From the NCBI GenBank assembly GCA_036023115.1, contig JAYKKT010000056.1, positions 4,339,001 through 4,403,000 on the forward strand: a stretch of DNA of 64,000 nucleotides. Reading direction: 5' to 3'. Both the position numbers and the translations under genes were made by a program. The notes beneath the pieces were generated by a model that was not told the origin of the DNA, did no database searches, and saw only the letters and a list, made by a program, of their open reading frames with translations. This DNA comes from Brasenia schreberi. Taxonomy: Eukaryota; Streptophyta; Magnoliopsida; Nymphaeales; Cabombaceae. Positions 35,319 through 49,566 of the stretch are shown one piece after another. Position 1 is the stretch's first letter; every line of letters starts with the position of its first letter.

Positions 35319-36383
35319 AAACTCAAAGTTGCTACATACTCTCTCGTATAAGACTCTATTAGACAGTATTTGTCATTTGTGCAATGGTACGAATGACATA
35401 AATCAAACAGTGCATCAATATTGAGATACAAATTTATGTTATTTAATGTACATGGTATATTAAATGCAATGTGAAATGAGTATTTTGATTACCACTATTA
35501 ATTATATGAATGATGATGATAGTTAAGCAATGTTTAATATGATAAGCTATCTAGCAGCTCCTATTCTCTCTTTATAAATATAAAGAGAATTTAGGTTTAG
35601 AAAACTCATCAAAATAGAGAACTAAGAAAAATCTAGTGATGGTGAAGATTTGATGTAAAAGGGTAGATACCTTTTGGAGGTTATATTTATTCTATCACTT
35701 CAATCCTTCATTTTGCATGATCGAACAGTTGTAATGGTTTTTTTTTAGTTCAATTTCTTAAATCTAAATTATTATATACAAAAGCACAATATGGCTCGGT
35801 CACTAATGATTCATGAAGGGTGATAAGACGCTTAGGTTGAGTGAATGTAATATACTCGCTGGTATCTTAGCACTCGTATGTATGTTGGTACGTTTCAAAT
35901 GTTATCGACTAATAAACCTTGCACCGATAATCAATCTTAATGAGCATAGCTAAGGCATATTTCTCTCGTCTCATTTCCTGTACCTCTATTTTCATCGAAA
36001 TGAACCTAAACAATTTGAATTTATACGAGTTTGATCTGTTTGAGCTTCTACTGCCAATCACAAGAGCAAAACTATACATAGGAGTGCTAAGATACCAGCG
36101 AGTATATAGGCGAGTTTGATCTGTTTGAGCTTCTGAAGCCTAATCAAACACAAGCTCAGATCTAAATCCAACCCACTAACACAAGCTGGCCCCAACCCAC
36201 TGATGTTTTTTAACCTTTCATCAGAATTATCACAAAACAGTTTTACTTCTGTGGCTGAAGTAAGTTGAAAGGGCTATTTAGTAATTCCTTCTACTCTATA
36301 ATTTCCTTCATTCGAGGGAACTTGCCAGCTAGCTACTTGCTAGCTGTATTTAATGTCTCCTTTCTTCTAGCTGAGTAACACAC
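35319..36383. other. Intergenic with nested inverted and direct repeats
   Basis: A perfect 25-bp inverted repeat pairs 35851-35875 with 36082-36106. A perfect 24-bp direct repeat pairs 36026-36049 with 36111-36134. No genes are seen. Confidence 0.6.
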
Positions 36384-36385
36384 AT

Positions 36386-36472
<87 letters not shown>
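36384..36472. repeat. (AT)n(AG)n compound microsatellite
   Basis: About 57 bp of AT followed by about 32 bp of AG, without interruption. Confidence 0.95.
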
Positions 36473-36476
<4 letters not shown>

Positions 36477-36784
36477 ATTAATAATCGATTGATTGTTTAT
36501 TGTTTTTGAATGGTATGATTATGATAAAAATATTTTGTATACTTTTTGAAAACCATGTAAAATTTGGAAATTCTGCTCAGGTCACCTAAAAGAAATGAGT
36601 GAGCCAGTGTTAATATAGGCGTTTCTGGTACGGGTGTATATATATATACACGGTTGGGTCTTTCCCTACGACTACCATTCCTTTTGAGAAACACAGGAAT
36701 AATATTGTTCTTCTTTTTTTCAAAAGATTTAAAAAATTTCTAACTAAACTCATGCCACCAAATAGGAGGGCAAGATCTGGTTTT

Positions 36785-36787
<3 letters not shown>

Positions 36788-36842
<55 letters not shown>
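36788..36842. repeat. (AT)n microsatellite
   Basis: 55 bp of uninterrupted AT, followed by a short GA run at 36860-36869. Confidence 0.95.
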
Positions 36843-36845
<3 letters not shown>

Positions 36846-37339
36846 GGTATTTATATATAGAGAGAGAGAAGTAGGGAGATTAAGGATTATATGAGATCAT
36901 GTGCTAATGACATGTGAGGGTTCTTAGTTCTATTACTTTAACAAATATGAGAGACCTTAGTTTAGTGCTTTAGCAATAGCAAGTTCATCAAATTCCCACT
37001 TACGGAATCAATTTGACTAGTTATTGAGATTGCATGTACATACCCTCCTCTATCTAGATTAGGAATATCGAACGGAATTTATGAAATCATGTGCTATTGT
37101 TGCTCGAATAACATGTAAAAGATCTTGGTCCCAATGCTTCATCAATGGTGAGTCCTTGCATTAAAATTCCCACTTACCCAAATAAATGTGTAAGTGGAGA
37201 GATCGCAACAAGTATGTTCCTACTTTCCAAAGCATGTGTCACTGTAGGTGCTACCCAAAAGGACCCAAAGGACATGTACATTGAGGACATGAAGCATCAC
37301 TATTAGCAAGTAAGAAATTAATGTCATCAATACTCCTTG

Positions 37340-37750
37340 GTTTTATCAGGTGCAACTTAGTGCAATGCAAAACATGGCTGGTTCGTAATTGTCCCCGTAG
37401 TTCCAAAGGAACCAAACTGGACCAAGAATTGGCTGGAACTGAAACCATTGAAACTGTGCTCAGAACAGGACCCGGAACCAAAGATTACCCACCTTGGTTC
37501 CGATTGCACCTTCCATAGAACCGGAACTAGAAACCACCCGTTTCTCATACTTTTAAATTTTCTTAAATTTCAAATTTTTTATATTATTTTCCCTGTTTTG
37601 AAAAGTTTGAGCCTCAAACTAGAACCTGGAACCTGGGCTTCCAAATCGGAACAGGCCAGGTCTAATTTCGGTTCCAGTTCTAGGTTCCAAGTCAACAGGT
37701 GGTTTCAGTGGTTTGGAACTGCCAGTTCCAAGGTAAACCGGAATGGATCA
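37340..37750. repeat. GGAACC/GGTTCC-rich dispersed repeat
   Basis: At least ten ggaac or gttcc words occur in both orientations within 400 bp. The flanking word acatggctggttc (37372-37384) recurs inverted as gaaccagccatgt near 61878. It may be a non-autonomous element. No clear terminal repeat or target duplication is found. Confidence 0.4.
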
Positions 37751-39449
37751 TGTCTAACCTGAATCTTTTCTTTTACTAGTTTTCTAGTTTATAAATACCC
37801 TCTTATTTGGATAATTGGATCTATCTAAACAGGCATTTTGGGATCCTACCTCTGTATGTTACTTCTTAAGATGGGTAATGCAGTACTAAAAAAACTGCTC
37901 CTATATATTGAGGGAATTTCAACATGACCCACAAAGCATCACTAGGTTGATGAGTCATTTTCTTAATTGTCGTAGATAATAAAAAATATATCAACTACAC
38001 CATTTAAAAATGAAAGTAAGACGAAAAATGATAATTAAGGGAGAGAGAATGGTCCTCATTTTAAGAATTCATCTAGGGATTATAGGATGGATATCTTCCT
38101 ACATCTCCAGGTACGAGACATAGAAAGGCGAGATGCCCACATCTCTCTTTCTATCTATGTTTTTCACTTCAAATGTTATCTAAGAGGTGTGAACTTTTGA
38201 AAATACTAATGATATATATATATATATATATGGAGCAAAGTCATCATTGAATGTCTAATCAAGTTCATCAATTGCTTTTCACTGGTATAAATATAATTTT
38301 AAAAAACTTATGAATTTTTAAAAAAAGATCAAAAACAATATTATTAAACTATGTCCCCAAAAAACAAGATCCAATCAATATAAATATATATATTTATACA
38401 AACAAACACTTTCTTCTAGGTCGGGTCTGGATTAAGTTGGGTCCACCTCGACCTTACCCAATTTCATATAGGGTCAGCTTCCAACGACCCTGGCTGACAT
38501 GTGGTGCCTACCCCCCTGAACTGGACATGGCTTTTCTGGTATGGGAGCGGCCGGGTTTAAAATGGCCACCTATACCATGCTGTATAAAGAATGCCGTTGT
38601 ATCATAAGATACTGGGAATCATGTTATGCCGTAGGATACTGGCATATTGTAAGATTTGGAAATAGGTCATTTTTCGACTTCTTTCATTTTGAAAGTTATT
38701 TATGTATCATATCATAGGTTACTTATGAGAGGAGTCGATATTTACAGCCTTCCTTTTACCTTATCTTATTAAGCAAAAATAATTTCCTTCAAAAATCAAC
38801 CTTATGAAAGAAGTGCAACATAAATTTCTGCAGTGAAGTCTTTTTTTGTGTGTGGTTACGATGGGAAGGCTGAAGTGAGGTATGCACAAATATGGTTTTA
38901 AGTATATATTTTTATTCATTTTTTACTGTTTTAAAAAATATGGTCCAGATAAGTAATGACAAAATCAGCCAATTAAATAATTCCCAAATGCATTTGGAAA
39001 TAACAAAAATATAGTTATAAAGAAGAAGACCCTTCAAAATGAAAATTACAGTTTCTAGTAAATATACAAGAAAATAGAAACTTAGAAGCACATGGAACAT
39101 GAGAAATGAAAAATCTGGTTTTAAATATATATTTTTAATCGTTTTTTTACTGTTTTAAAAAACATGGTCCCTCGCACCGATGCTCTCTCGGACTGGTTGT
39201 CTGCAGAGCTTAGATCTGACATGTGAAGGCAATCAAACACCGGTCCCATTCCATGTGGATGAAATCAATAGCTTGGCCCACAAAATTTCCAACTGTAAGG
39301 CTGGTTTTCTTTACTATGTAAAAGTTTCATCCAGGAGAAATTAATTAAAAGTACAAAATTTCAGTGATCTCCGAATGCAACTAAGACCAAAACCAATCTC
39401 TAGAACAACAATAAGTCGGTCAGCTACACTGATTTTAGTCAATATGGGG
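37751..39449. other. AT-rich intergenic DNA
   Basis: TA run at 38212-38231. Repeated line ttttaa(g/a)tatatatttttattcattttttactgttttaaaaaa(t/c)atggtcc at about 38897-38946 and 39119-39170, a short direct duplication. No genes are seen. Confidence 0.5.
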
Positions 39450-39534
39450 ATGTTGAAGCCACGCATGCACGCCCCAGGTCTCGAACTCTAGACCTGCAAC
39501 ATTGTGAGTTCAGCCCCCTAACCAGGTGAGCCCT
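39450..39534 (-). mobile_element. tRNA-derived SINE-like copy 1
   Basis: Minus strand GGGCTCACCTGGTTAGGGGG resembles a tRNA D-arm (A box), and GAGTTCGAGACC about 35 bases later resembles the B box. A related copy on the same strand is at 46960-47052. No A tail is obvious. Confidence 0.55.
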
Positions 39535-39937
39535 AATTTGAAACATCTACTCAGGTGGAAGCGGAAAATATGAGATTTACAATTAATTTGGTTTGTGAAT
39601 GGCAATAAAGAGTTTTGAGCTAACGGATATACGCAGAACATATTTTCATACTTTCAATGTCAAATATGAAAACTTTGGAGCTAAGGAGATAAAGCCTTAG
39701 AGAAGAGTAAGGATGTTCATGTGGCGGCCCTAATTTGAAATATCTAGTCAGGTGGAAGCAGAAAAGATGAGATTTACAATTAATTTGGTTTGTGAATAGC
39801 AATAAAGAGTTTTGAGCTAATGGATATATGTAGAAGAGACTTTCATACTTTCAATATGAAATATGAAAACTTCAGAGCTAAGGTGTGAGAAAATGGATGA
39901 TAAAGCCTTAGAGAAGAGTAAGAATGTTCATGGGACA
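39530..39937. repeat. Tandem duplication of ~197 bp
   Basis: gccctaatttgaaa starts at 39530 and again at 39727, and similarity (roughly 90%) continues to ttagagaagagtaagaatgttcatg at about 39933, with a 15-base insertion in the second copy. Confidence 0.8.
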
Positions 39938-41434
39938 GGGCGGAGCTGGGGATCAAATTTTCCACTTCATCTTTGTTTCAAAACCTTGTCCTCATTCCCA
40001 TCTCATCCCGCGTCAGAGAACAAAAACATACTCATCCCCACCCCTGCGTTCCCATGGGTTCTCCTAGGGATCCGTCAAAGAAAAGAAGAATGCTAAAATA
40101 TAAGTTGGAACTCACAAAACAAAACATAATTTATACAAAATTTATCTAAATTAAAACATATTATTATGAATGAAATGTGGAGAATGACAATAAGTTTACG
40201 AATTAAAAAAAAGTAACATTTTCTTTAATATATTTTCTTTTATATTTAGATGGACCTAACATTGTAGAATCAATTAGAGGTAGGGTCAGGGTCGGATTGG
40301 CGGGGCAGGAACCTCCTATTCCCATCCCACTCCAATCCCCATTGAGGATTTCCTTGTTTTCCCTATCCCCTTTTCCGCTCCCCAAATCTGCTCATTCAGA
40401 GCGGGTCCTCACGGAGAGCGGAAGGTCCTCTCTCCATGAACATCCTTACAGACGAGGGAAGAGAATTATTAATTTCAATGGAATCTCTTAGGAGTTAAAA
40501 GAGGTTATGTATGAATCGCATTAAACACTTTCTTAATGTGTTATATATGACCATTGTACCTAACATTTTAGACAAATAAACTGAACAATAAAGTACTTCG
40601 TTTTCATGTTGGCTCCAATTGGTAGTTGGAAAAAGAGTGTCTGCAGGTGCAGCAAACTCACTCACTAGATCATCTTCATGAATAAATGAAAGTTTGAGGA
40701 AATTGACCACAATAGCAAGACATCACCCAAGTATCTCCTGGTTTGGTGGGTGCTTCTCTGATCTCACCCCATTTATGGGCCTGGTCGACGCACTTGCTCG
40801 CCACAAGCACGCAATTCACAGCCCTGGCACACACCGAGCTCTCTCTCTCTCTCTGACTCTCTCTCTCTCTGAAGCTCAAATCACTTCGGAAGAGAGCTAC
40901 CGTGTCATTAACCTACACACGATAATTACAAGATTCAAAGATGTCACCAACATGGAATTTTGAACAGGAAATAGGACACTTTGTAGTATCATGGTTTGCT
41001 AGCAAAGCTGTTTTCTTTTTTGTTTAGAGCTCCATAACTAGGGCTAAGCTCATCAAAATAACATGATATCAAGTGCATGGGAGGTCACGTCCTCATATTA
41101 TTTTGAGCGTGCATGCATAGATACCGCAAGAGAACATACAGGAAGCTCAATACACAAAGAAACCAAAATTTAACACCACCAAAAGAAAATTGAATTTGAA
41201 ATGTAAATAATTTGGATTCGAGGGAGTGTGGGACTATCTATTTCATTTACAATAAATCACAAAGAGCATATCAACAAAAACAACCGGTATGAGAACCAAG
41301 TTCCCCTTCACAAGTTTGATGATTTTGTTACTGTGAATGACATAAAATTAAGATTGACACAATTGCGTCCCTCACAAGGATTGTTTTAAGTAGATAGAAC
41401 TTCAGAGCAATAGAAAATTTAATGAGATGATACA
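39938..41434. other. Intergenic, nothing recognised
   Basis: CT run at 40839-40872. Short frames without domain similarity. Confidence 0.5.
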
Positions 41435-41899
41435 TATAAAATTAATGAATGTTGGTTAAAATAAAGAGGTGCATCAAGTATTTTATGTGACAAGAAACTA
41501 TTATTAAAGCTGAAAGATAATATTATAGAGAAGCAATTACACTTACAATGTTAATCATTAGCAGGTGCAAAAGAGATTTGTGGGAGAAATAAAAATACTA
41601 ATATGGATGTGTAATCATACAAGAAAAGAACGTATTCATAATAAAGTAATCATATACAAATTAAGAGTAACATCAATAGAAGATAAAATTAGAGAAAATC
41701 ATTTAAAATTATTTTACCACATGAAAAGGTCAAAGGAATCTAATAGAAAGATGTGAAAAATTCGATGATGAATATATTAAAAGAGAAAGAGGAAGACTTT
41801 AAAATATTGAAAGAAAATAATAAAGAATGATTTAGCTTTTGTTGAGCTAACTCTTAGTGTTGATCCCATCTAGTATAAAAAAAGGTTTAGTTGTTGTTG
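41435..41899 (+). mobile_element. 3' fragment of an RTE-like LINE
   Basis: This stretch is homologous to the last 500 bp of the LINE at 58250-61380. It has an equivalent of the post-RT region, then a 63-codon frame (41565-41756) with NHTRKERIHNKVI, then gatcccatctagtat and a short GTT tail. 5' truncation is typical of target-primed retrotransposition. A deletion removes about 80 bp near 41535-41560. Confidence 0.75.
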
Positions 41900-43748
<1,849 letters not shown>

Positions 43749-44054
43749 GGCGCGTTACCACACAACTGACTGCTTAACCAGATGCATGCACAAATGATGA
43801 AGTACAAGACTGATATCCCCGAATATCAGCGCTAAAGTAATGGACAACTGATTTGGCTCACACGAGGATGATGGGAGGAATCTTCAGAAGTTTGCAGACC
43901 TGTCTATTTTACGTTACTTTTCTGTCTTCATCGCAACAGATCTGAGAATTATCTAATGAAGTCAGTCAGAGTAAAAACATGCATCTCATCTAAACCAGAT
44001 GGCTCTTGTCCTCCCAGATGCAGCTAGAGGAAGCAACAAGCAGCTAAATGGTTA

Positions 44055-44327
44055 GGGGTGTTTATGGAACCGCTAGAACAGAAGAGAACCGGCGGTTTGA
44101 TTTAGTTTTAGTTGGAAGAAATTTTGGTGGTTCGATTTATGGTTTCAGTGTTAGAACTGAACCGAACCATTATATGTATACATATTTATATTCAAAAATA
44201 TATAAAGTTATAAAACGTATATATATAATCTTTGTGTATATGAGTTTTATAACCTCATATACTTATAAAATGTGAATATATATATATATAAAGTTTATAT
44301 ATTATAAGGATTTAAATCTCGATAAGC

Positions 44328-44406
<79 letters not shown>

Positions 44407-44533
44407 TTTTATAACCTCATATACATATAAAATGTAGACCATAAATCCAAATAATATCATGACATAATACATTACGTTAACAAAATCTTTGAAAGAGTAG
44501 AACTGTGGTTCAGAACGGAACCGTAAACACCCC
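44055..44533. mobile_element. Possible MITE with GGGGTGTTTA terminal inverted repeats
   Basis: The left end GGGGTGTTTATGGAACCG and inverted right end GGGGTGTTTACGGTTCCG match at 15 of 18 positions, possibly with a TA target duplication. Inside are a direct repeat (gagttttataacctcatata at 44240 and 44404) and a long TA run. The ends also contain a ggaacc word like the 37.4-kb repeat. Confidence 0.5.
44331..44403. repeat. (TA)n microsatellite inside the possible MITE
   Basis: About 70 bp of almost pure TA. Confidence 0.9.
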
Positions 44534-46959
44534 CTATAAATGGAACATCTTTTTCCACAACCAAGGGTTTCATCCTCACATTCAGTAACGTTATTTTACG
44601 TATTTGTTGGGATTACGGATGGTAATAGCCAGTATGACCAGGTTCGGACTTGGTTATGGGATTACCCGAATTGTTTTGACTGGGACCTGGTAGGTGTGGA
44701 TAACATGTACCGAACCTGTATTCATGTACTTATAGTAATTATTTTCTTTATAAAATTAAGATTCTTCGTTTCCATTTTCTCTTTATCATTTCTTACATAA
44801 ATATATAAATAAGGAAAAACTTCACAAATATACCTTGAGATTTTTGGATCTTTTAATTTGGTTTATGTGATTTAAAAATTGTCACGTGTTAACTTGTGGT
44901 TTTTTATGTTTATTAGTTTAATCCAAATACCGAACGTTGCTATCTTTAATTGGCTGTGGCACATTAATTACTATATCATTCGTCATGTTAGTTTATATTA
45001 GTTGAGTAAGATGTAATATTAATATTGCATGTCATATCATTAGCATCGTCTGTCACATAGACTTTATTTATTATTATACTTAAATATTAATTATATCTTA
45101 ATATTAAATATTAAATTTAATAAAGTTATATTAACATTTTAATTTATTATTTAATAATAATTAAATATTAATTACATTTAAATTTAGTATTGATATAATT
45201 GCTGATTTAACAACAAAATCAGCTCCTTTACGTGAATTTGTCTTCTACACCATGTGCGAATAATATCATTAATGTTTAGGGATCAAATTGATAAATGTCA
45301 TAATTCATAGCATAGCTAAAAACAATTTTTAAACCATAAGAACCAAATTGAAAAACGTGAAAACTCACTATATTTTTTGTAAAAGTTTTCCAATAAAAAA
45401 ATGTGTATGCGTGTTTGTTTGTGTGTGTACGAGGGACATTGAATTTTCAAAAGCCTAATCTCAATTTTTCGATCACTTGAGTTAGATCTACAAGTAATTT
45501 GATTTTAGTCGAAGACATGTTCAATTCTAACACTGTTATTGAGGTCGTAGAAAAGTACCAACCCATACCCGTCTCCTTGGGTAACGAGCCGGATATGAGA
45601 CTGCCGAATGGGGCTGGGTGTAACTATAGCCGTTGCAAATCCACCGCATTGCGATCCCTAGTTCAAATGCCGTTTGCTGCAAAATGAATTAACCGATCTA
45701 CCTGTGAAACCCAATTTAGTGCCGATTTTTGTTTTTGATGAAACCCACTGGGGGTTCAAGTGACCTGAACTTTTCGCAAGCTACTATAAGTCGACCCCAG
45801 GAGAACTCAAAACCGACTTGATCGTGTTAAACTCGAGTAAAGCTTGATTTGTTAGCGGCAAAGTTCACTGGGATTCTGTTTGAGTAGCTCAGAGCATAAA
45901 CCATGATTTCTGTGCATCGTATTATCATGTTCTAAGTATATGATACTGTAATATTTTTAGTTGTATGTCAAATGGCCAATAATGGTTTAAACATTTGGGC
46001 TTTCTTCTTTTTATTAAAATCTCTTTTATGCTGCAAATTGATGGACTTTTAATTAAGATTAGAAGTTTGAGTAAGTCAAGCTTCATCTAGATTCATGCTC
46101 GCAGACCTCCACGAGGCATGAGCTTAATTGAGCTCGTCTATGAACTTGCTCATGCTCAAAAAAAGATTACTAACCCGAGCTTGAGTTAATATAAACCGAG
46201 CTAAGCTTAACTCTGAAGTTTAAATTGTAGTGTTGGAGTTAATATCAACATTTTTAAGAGAAACATTTCAAAATCCAGTGTATTCGAGCTGATTAGTGAT
46301 TCATGTTTTAACCAAAAACTCATCTTCCCCACGCGGAGCATTAACTTATCTCGCAGGGCTCTCAGACTCCCACATCGCATTGCAGGTGGTGAATTCGATT
46401 CCCAGCTCGTGCATGCATGGATGTGTTTTAGAGCTTCATCCTCCCATTGTAAATAAGGGAAAACTCATTTCACTTACAATTCCCATTGTCGAAAATAAAG
46501 TTTTGACAAGAACTTGAAAATTTAAGGGGCAGGGGGGAAGGCTACTACTTGAACATGAAACTGTTATCTGAGTAAATGTGAAACGATCCAAACCGCCCAA
46601 AAGGGGTATAAAGCACTGGCTTGGTCGCTTTGGCAAGATGCCTTGAGCTTGATCCAGCTTTGGCAAGATACCTGATCCAAACTGTCATCTGACCATATCA
46701 CGGTTTAGTTCGGTTTTCAAATTACCAAGAACCGCCCACGAATAATGAGTGATTCAGCTCGAGATTGAGACTACAATCGAACCAAACAAATCGTGAACCC
46801 GTAACATAAACTACCGAATTAATCATAAAGCATGCTTTTTCACACATTGACAGATCTATTGTGGTGCCATGGTTGGGTGTCCACTCCACTAAAAAAATTG
46901 GAAAATGGAGAAAATAAATATAGCTTGTATAATCCACAGATTTTTTTCTTCTGCCACAT
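44534..46959. other. Intergenic; two weak B-box-like sites
   Basis: Mostly AT-rich. gcattgcgatccctagttcaaatgcc (about 45649) and gcattgcaggtggtgaattcgattccc (about 46377) each end in a B-box-like word on the plus strand and may be decayed SINE heads. No protein domain is seen. Confidence 0.35.
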
Positions 46960-47052
46960 TGAGAAGACCAAAAGCTGGATACACATCCCCAGTATGGAAC
47001 TCATGATCTTCAATCTGTTAGTCGACTCCTTAACCAGGTGAGCTGCAGGCTC
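46960..47052 (-). mobile_element. tRNA-derived SINE-like copy 2
   Basis: Minus strand CAGCTCACCTGGTTAAGGAG (A-box region) then ATGAGTTCCATACTGGGG (decayed B box). It aligns with the copy at 39450-39534 across about 65 bases. Confidence 0.55.
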
Positions 47053-47901
47053 ATTTCGCTTATGGCCCACGATTTTGACCATAAGCTACCACCCCGTAGC
47101 ATAGGCGAAGTTCTTTACTCGCTCTTCTTTGAAGGTTACAACGCTATGCTCTTTAAAATATTACTTGGTAAAATATTATAATAAAAACAAGTTTTACTGG
47201 ATCCAAGCAATAGGAAACAATCACTTGTCAAATGTTACCGAAGCTACCATTGACAGATAGACGCAGGTATCTCAAAGCATTAAAAGCACAAAGAAAGGCA
47301 AGGACTTGGTCACCTAAAACAGTGCCACCAGTCAACAGATTCGGTGCCTGTAGTGTAGCCCGTCTCTCAACAACTCCTGCGCCAACCACTAGATATCAAA
47401 AGCCCCTGCAAAAATCTAGTAAATACCATTAGCAGTGATTCTCCTGTTGTATGCAACTTGCCCTGGCTCGTCTTTTGCAGTTGCTTATTCGTGGGTTCTA
47501 CCTCATCGATGAGCTGCAAGCTTGATGACCCGAACCAGAGCGTGCTTTTACAAACTCAAAAGATGGTAGCATTTTGAAACAAAGAAACTTTTAATCTGAT
47601 CGAAACTCTTAGCTACTACCCTAACCGGGTTAACAGGGTGATGTGTAACAAAGGAAGCACACCAATGGAATCCAGGCGATCCCAGCCAATCGTAGCTCGA
47701 AACTATGGCCTGTAACACCGAGCCTAGGTGAGCTTCTTACGCCCCCATCCTAAGCCAACATTAGCCACAGCAAGTTTAAGCTGTAGCACAACCAAAAGAA
47801 ACAGCATATCTCGGGCAGCCTAAGACAATCATGAAAACTCTTAGCCACCACCACGCCCCCCGCTGACCATCAATACATACATACACACACACGTAAGCGT
47901 C

Positions 47902-47902
<1 letters not shown>
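47053..47902. other. Intergenic downstream of the thaumatin-like gene
   Basis: No coding domain recognised. The 66-codon Lys/Arg-rich frame at 47232-47432 has no known similarity. Confidence 0.45.

Positions 47903-47988
<86 letters not shown>
47903..47988. repeat. (GA)n microsatellite 3' of the thaumatin-like gene
   Basis: 86 bp of uninterrupted GA, 137 bp beyond the stop codon, so it may lie in the 3' UTR as (TC)43. Confidence 0.95.
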
Positions 47989-47989
<1 letters not shown>

Positions 47990-48124
47990 CATCTCAAGAT
48001 TTAAACATGAAAAACGATATAACTATACCATTTAAGTTCATACATAAAGACATATTCCGATCAGCATAACGAGAGGGGGAAAAACACATTTTAGAGACGC
48101 AACGGCATTTCCAGTGACTCACAT

Positions 48125-48853
48125 TCACTGATGAGGGCAGAAGGTGATGAGGTAGCTGGCGCCGCTGCAGGTAGCAATACTGGTAGGATCATCATAAGCA
48201 TATGAGTAAGCCCTTGGACACGCTTCCTTGAAGAGCCTAGAGTAAGAAGTAGGTTTGCACGCCTGCGGGTTTCCGTAGCTCCCCGTGCAGCAATACATTG
48301 GCGATTTGAAGGCAGAGCAGGCACTCTTGCAAGCAACCACCCTGTTGTCCCTGGACCTTACTTGCAATCCCTCCGGGCAGACCAGGTTCAGGTCGCGAAC
48401 GCACCCGGCGTAGCTGCACTTCCCGCTTCCACGAATCGGCGAAATGGACACGGCCAGATTATAACCATCAACCAGGCTCACATCATAGAAATCCGGCTGA
48501 CCCAAAGTGATCTCAGCCAGAGTCGCCGGTGGGGCACCACCGACCCCATTGCAGTAGAGACCCCCGCAGTCGCCGGTGGCGCACCGGCCGCTACCCTTGG
48601 CGTCGAAAACGCAGTCTTGGCGACCCCAGACGCGGCCGGACCACCCAGGTGGCGCCCTTAGGGAGACCGCCTGGCTGGGAAGCAGTCGGAAGCCTCCTCC
48701 AGCAAGAAGAGCTCTGCCGGCGCTAGGCTGAATGCCGGGCCACACTGTGTGTGGGCATTTGTTGTACAGAGTGAATGTGGTTCCTTTCACTCCTCCCCAC
48801 AAGCCTAAAAGCAGAAAAAAGAAGAACGGTGAGGCCGATGAGAAGCAGCTCAT
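48125..48853 (-). CDS. Thaumatin-like protein (PR-5 family), intact
   Basis: A 242-residue single-exon frame. Residues 1-24 are a signal peptide with hydrophobic core FFFFLLLGL, so mature TTFTLYNKCPHTVWPG starts at residue 25 and the protein should be secreted. The mature part has 16 cysteines, the number that forms eight disulphides in large thaumatin-like proteins. The family signature GSGRCATGDC is at 87-96, followed by GGLYC. The acidic-cleft region is kept (TLAEITL, DFYDVSLVDGYNLAVS, YSYAYDDPTS). Length is typical. Family members include antifungal, beta-glucan-binding and stress-related proteins; which applies is unknown. There is no C-terminal extension or kinase domain. The leader region upstream is GA-rich on the coding strand. 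Confidence 0.93.
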   Translation of the reverse strand: MSCFSSASPFFFFLLLGLWGGVKGTTFTLYNKCPHTVWPGIQPSAGRALLAGGGFRLLPSQAVSLRAPPGWSGRVWGRQDCVFDAKGSGRCATGDCGGLYCNGVGGAPPATLAEITLGQPDFYDVSLVDGYNLAVSISPIRGSGKCSYAGCVRDLNLVCPEGLQVRSRDNRVVACKSACSAFKSPMYCCTGSYGNPQACKPTSYSRLFKEACPRAYSYAYDDPTSIATCSGASYLITFCPHQ

Positions 48854-49387
48854 AACTCTCTGTCTCTCTCTCTCTCCCTCTCTCCCTCTTCCTCTCCAGT
48901 ATACTGTGGAGGAGGGGAAGAGGGGATTTTATTTATTGAGGTGAAGAGCAGATGGGGAAAGGTGAAAGGTAGAAATAAAGTAAATAATGAAAGTAGAGTA
49001 GAGGTTCTGCACAGGCAAATGGGTATGCGTGGTTGTAGTGCGTGACAACCGTAGAGGGAGGTCTGCATACCGAGTCTGTCTGTCTTTTAGTTCGAAAAAA
49101 AAACTCTTTGTGAACCAAACAATCACATGGACGCTCAGTCACAACTTGTCCAGCAGAAAATGACTAGAAACGAGCTATCGATTTGAGAGAAAACTACTAA
49201 AATTTGTACCGTTTGCTTTTAAAATGAGAGGAAACTACTCAAGACTCAGACGGACTCTGGGAAATAAGCCTAAAGTGGGAAACACTGTCCATAGTGAGCG
49301 AATGACTAAGGGATGGAGAGAGAGAGAGAGAATCGCGAGCGGAAATTTCGAGGGACTGGCATCCCACTAAAGACGCTATTTGTACTC

Positions 49388-49390
<3 letters not shown>
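48854..49390 (-). other. Upstream region of the thaumatin-like gene
   Basis: On the coding strand an AG-rich leader lies directly before the ATG (48858-48897 in plus view: ctctctctctccctctctccctc). AATAAATAAAATCCCC near 48925-48937 is a possible but non-canonical TATA region, about 70-80 bp upstream. Confidence 0.35.
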
Positions 49391-49443
<53 letters not shown>

Positions 49444-49445
49444 GG
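49391..49445. repeat. (GA)n followed by G13
   Basis: 42 bp of GA run directly into 13 consecutive G. Confidence 0.95.
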
Positions 49446-49566
49446 TAAAGGGTGACAGACCCACTTGAGAGGTATGGACAGGAATCGTACGGAAGGAGGG
49501 ACGTAGATCCGGCCTACGCCATCGCAGAATCACATCCCCTGTGGGAGCTTTGGAGGGTGAACGGTG

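Noticed and set aside
35042..35431. Tyr/Val/Met- or His/Ile/Tyr-rich frames
   Set aside because: These are translations of the TATG/TGTA microsatellite.
48790..48835. An intron acceptor in the thaumatin-like signal peptide (TTTTTTCTGCTTTTAG before GCTTG)
   Set aside because: It looks like an acceptor, but the frame is open through it and encodes a normal signal-peptide core, so a single exon is simpler.
48362..48944. Plus-strand frames over the thaumatin-like gene
   Set aside because: They are antisense to the intact gene, which has a signal peptide, 16 cysteines and the family signature.
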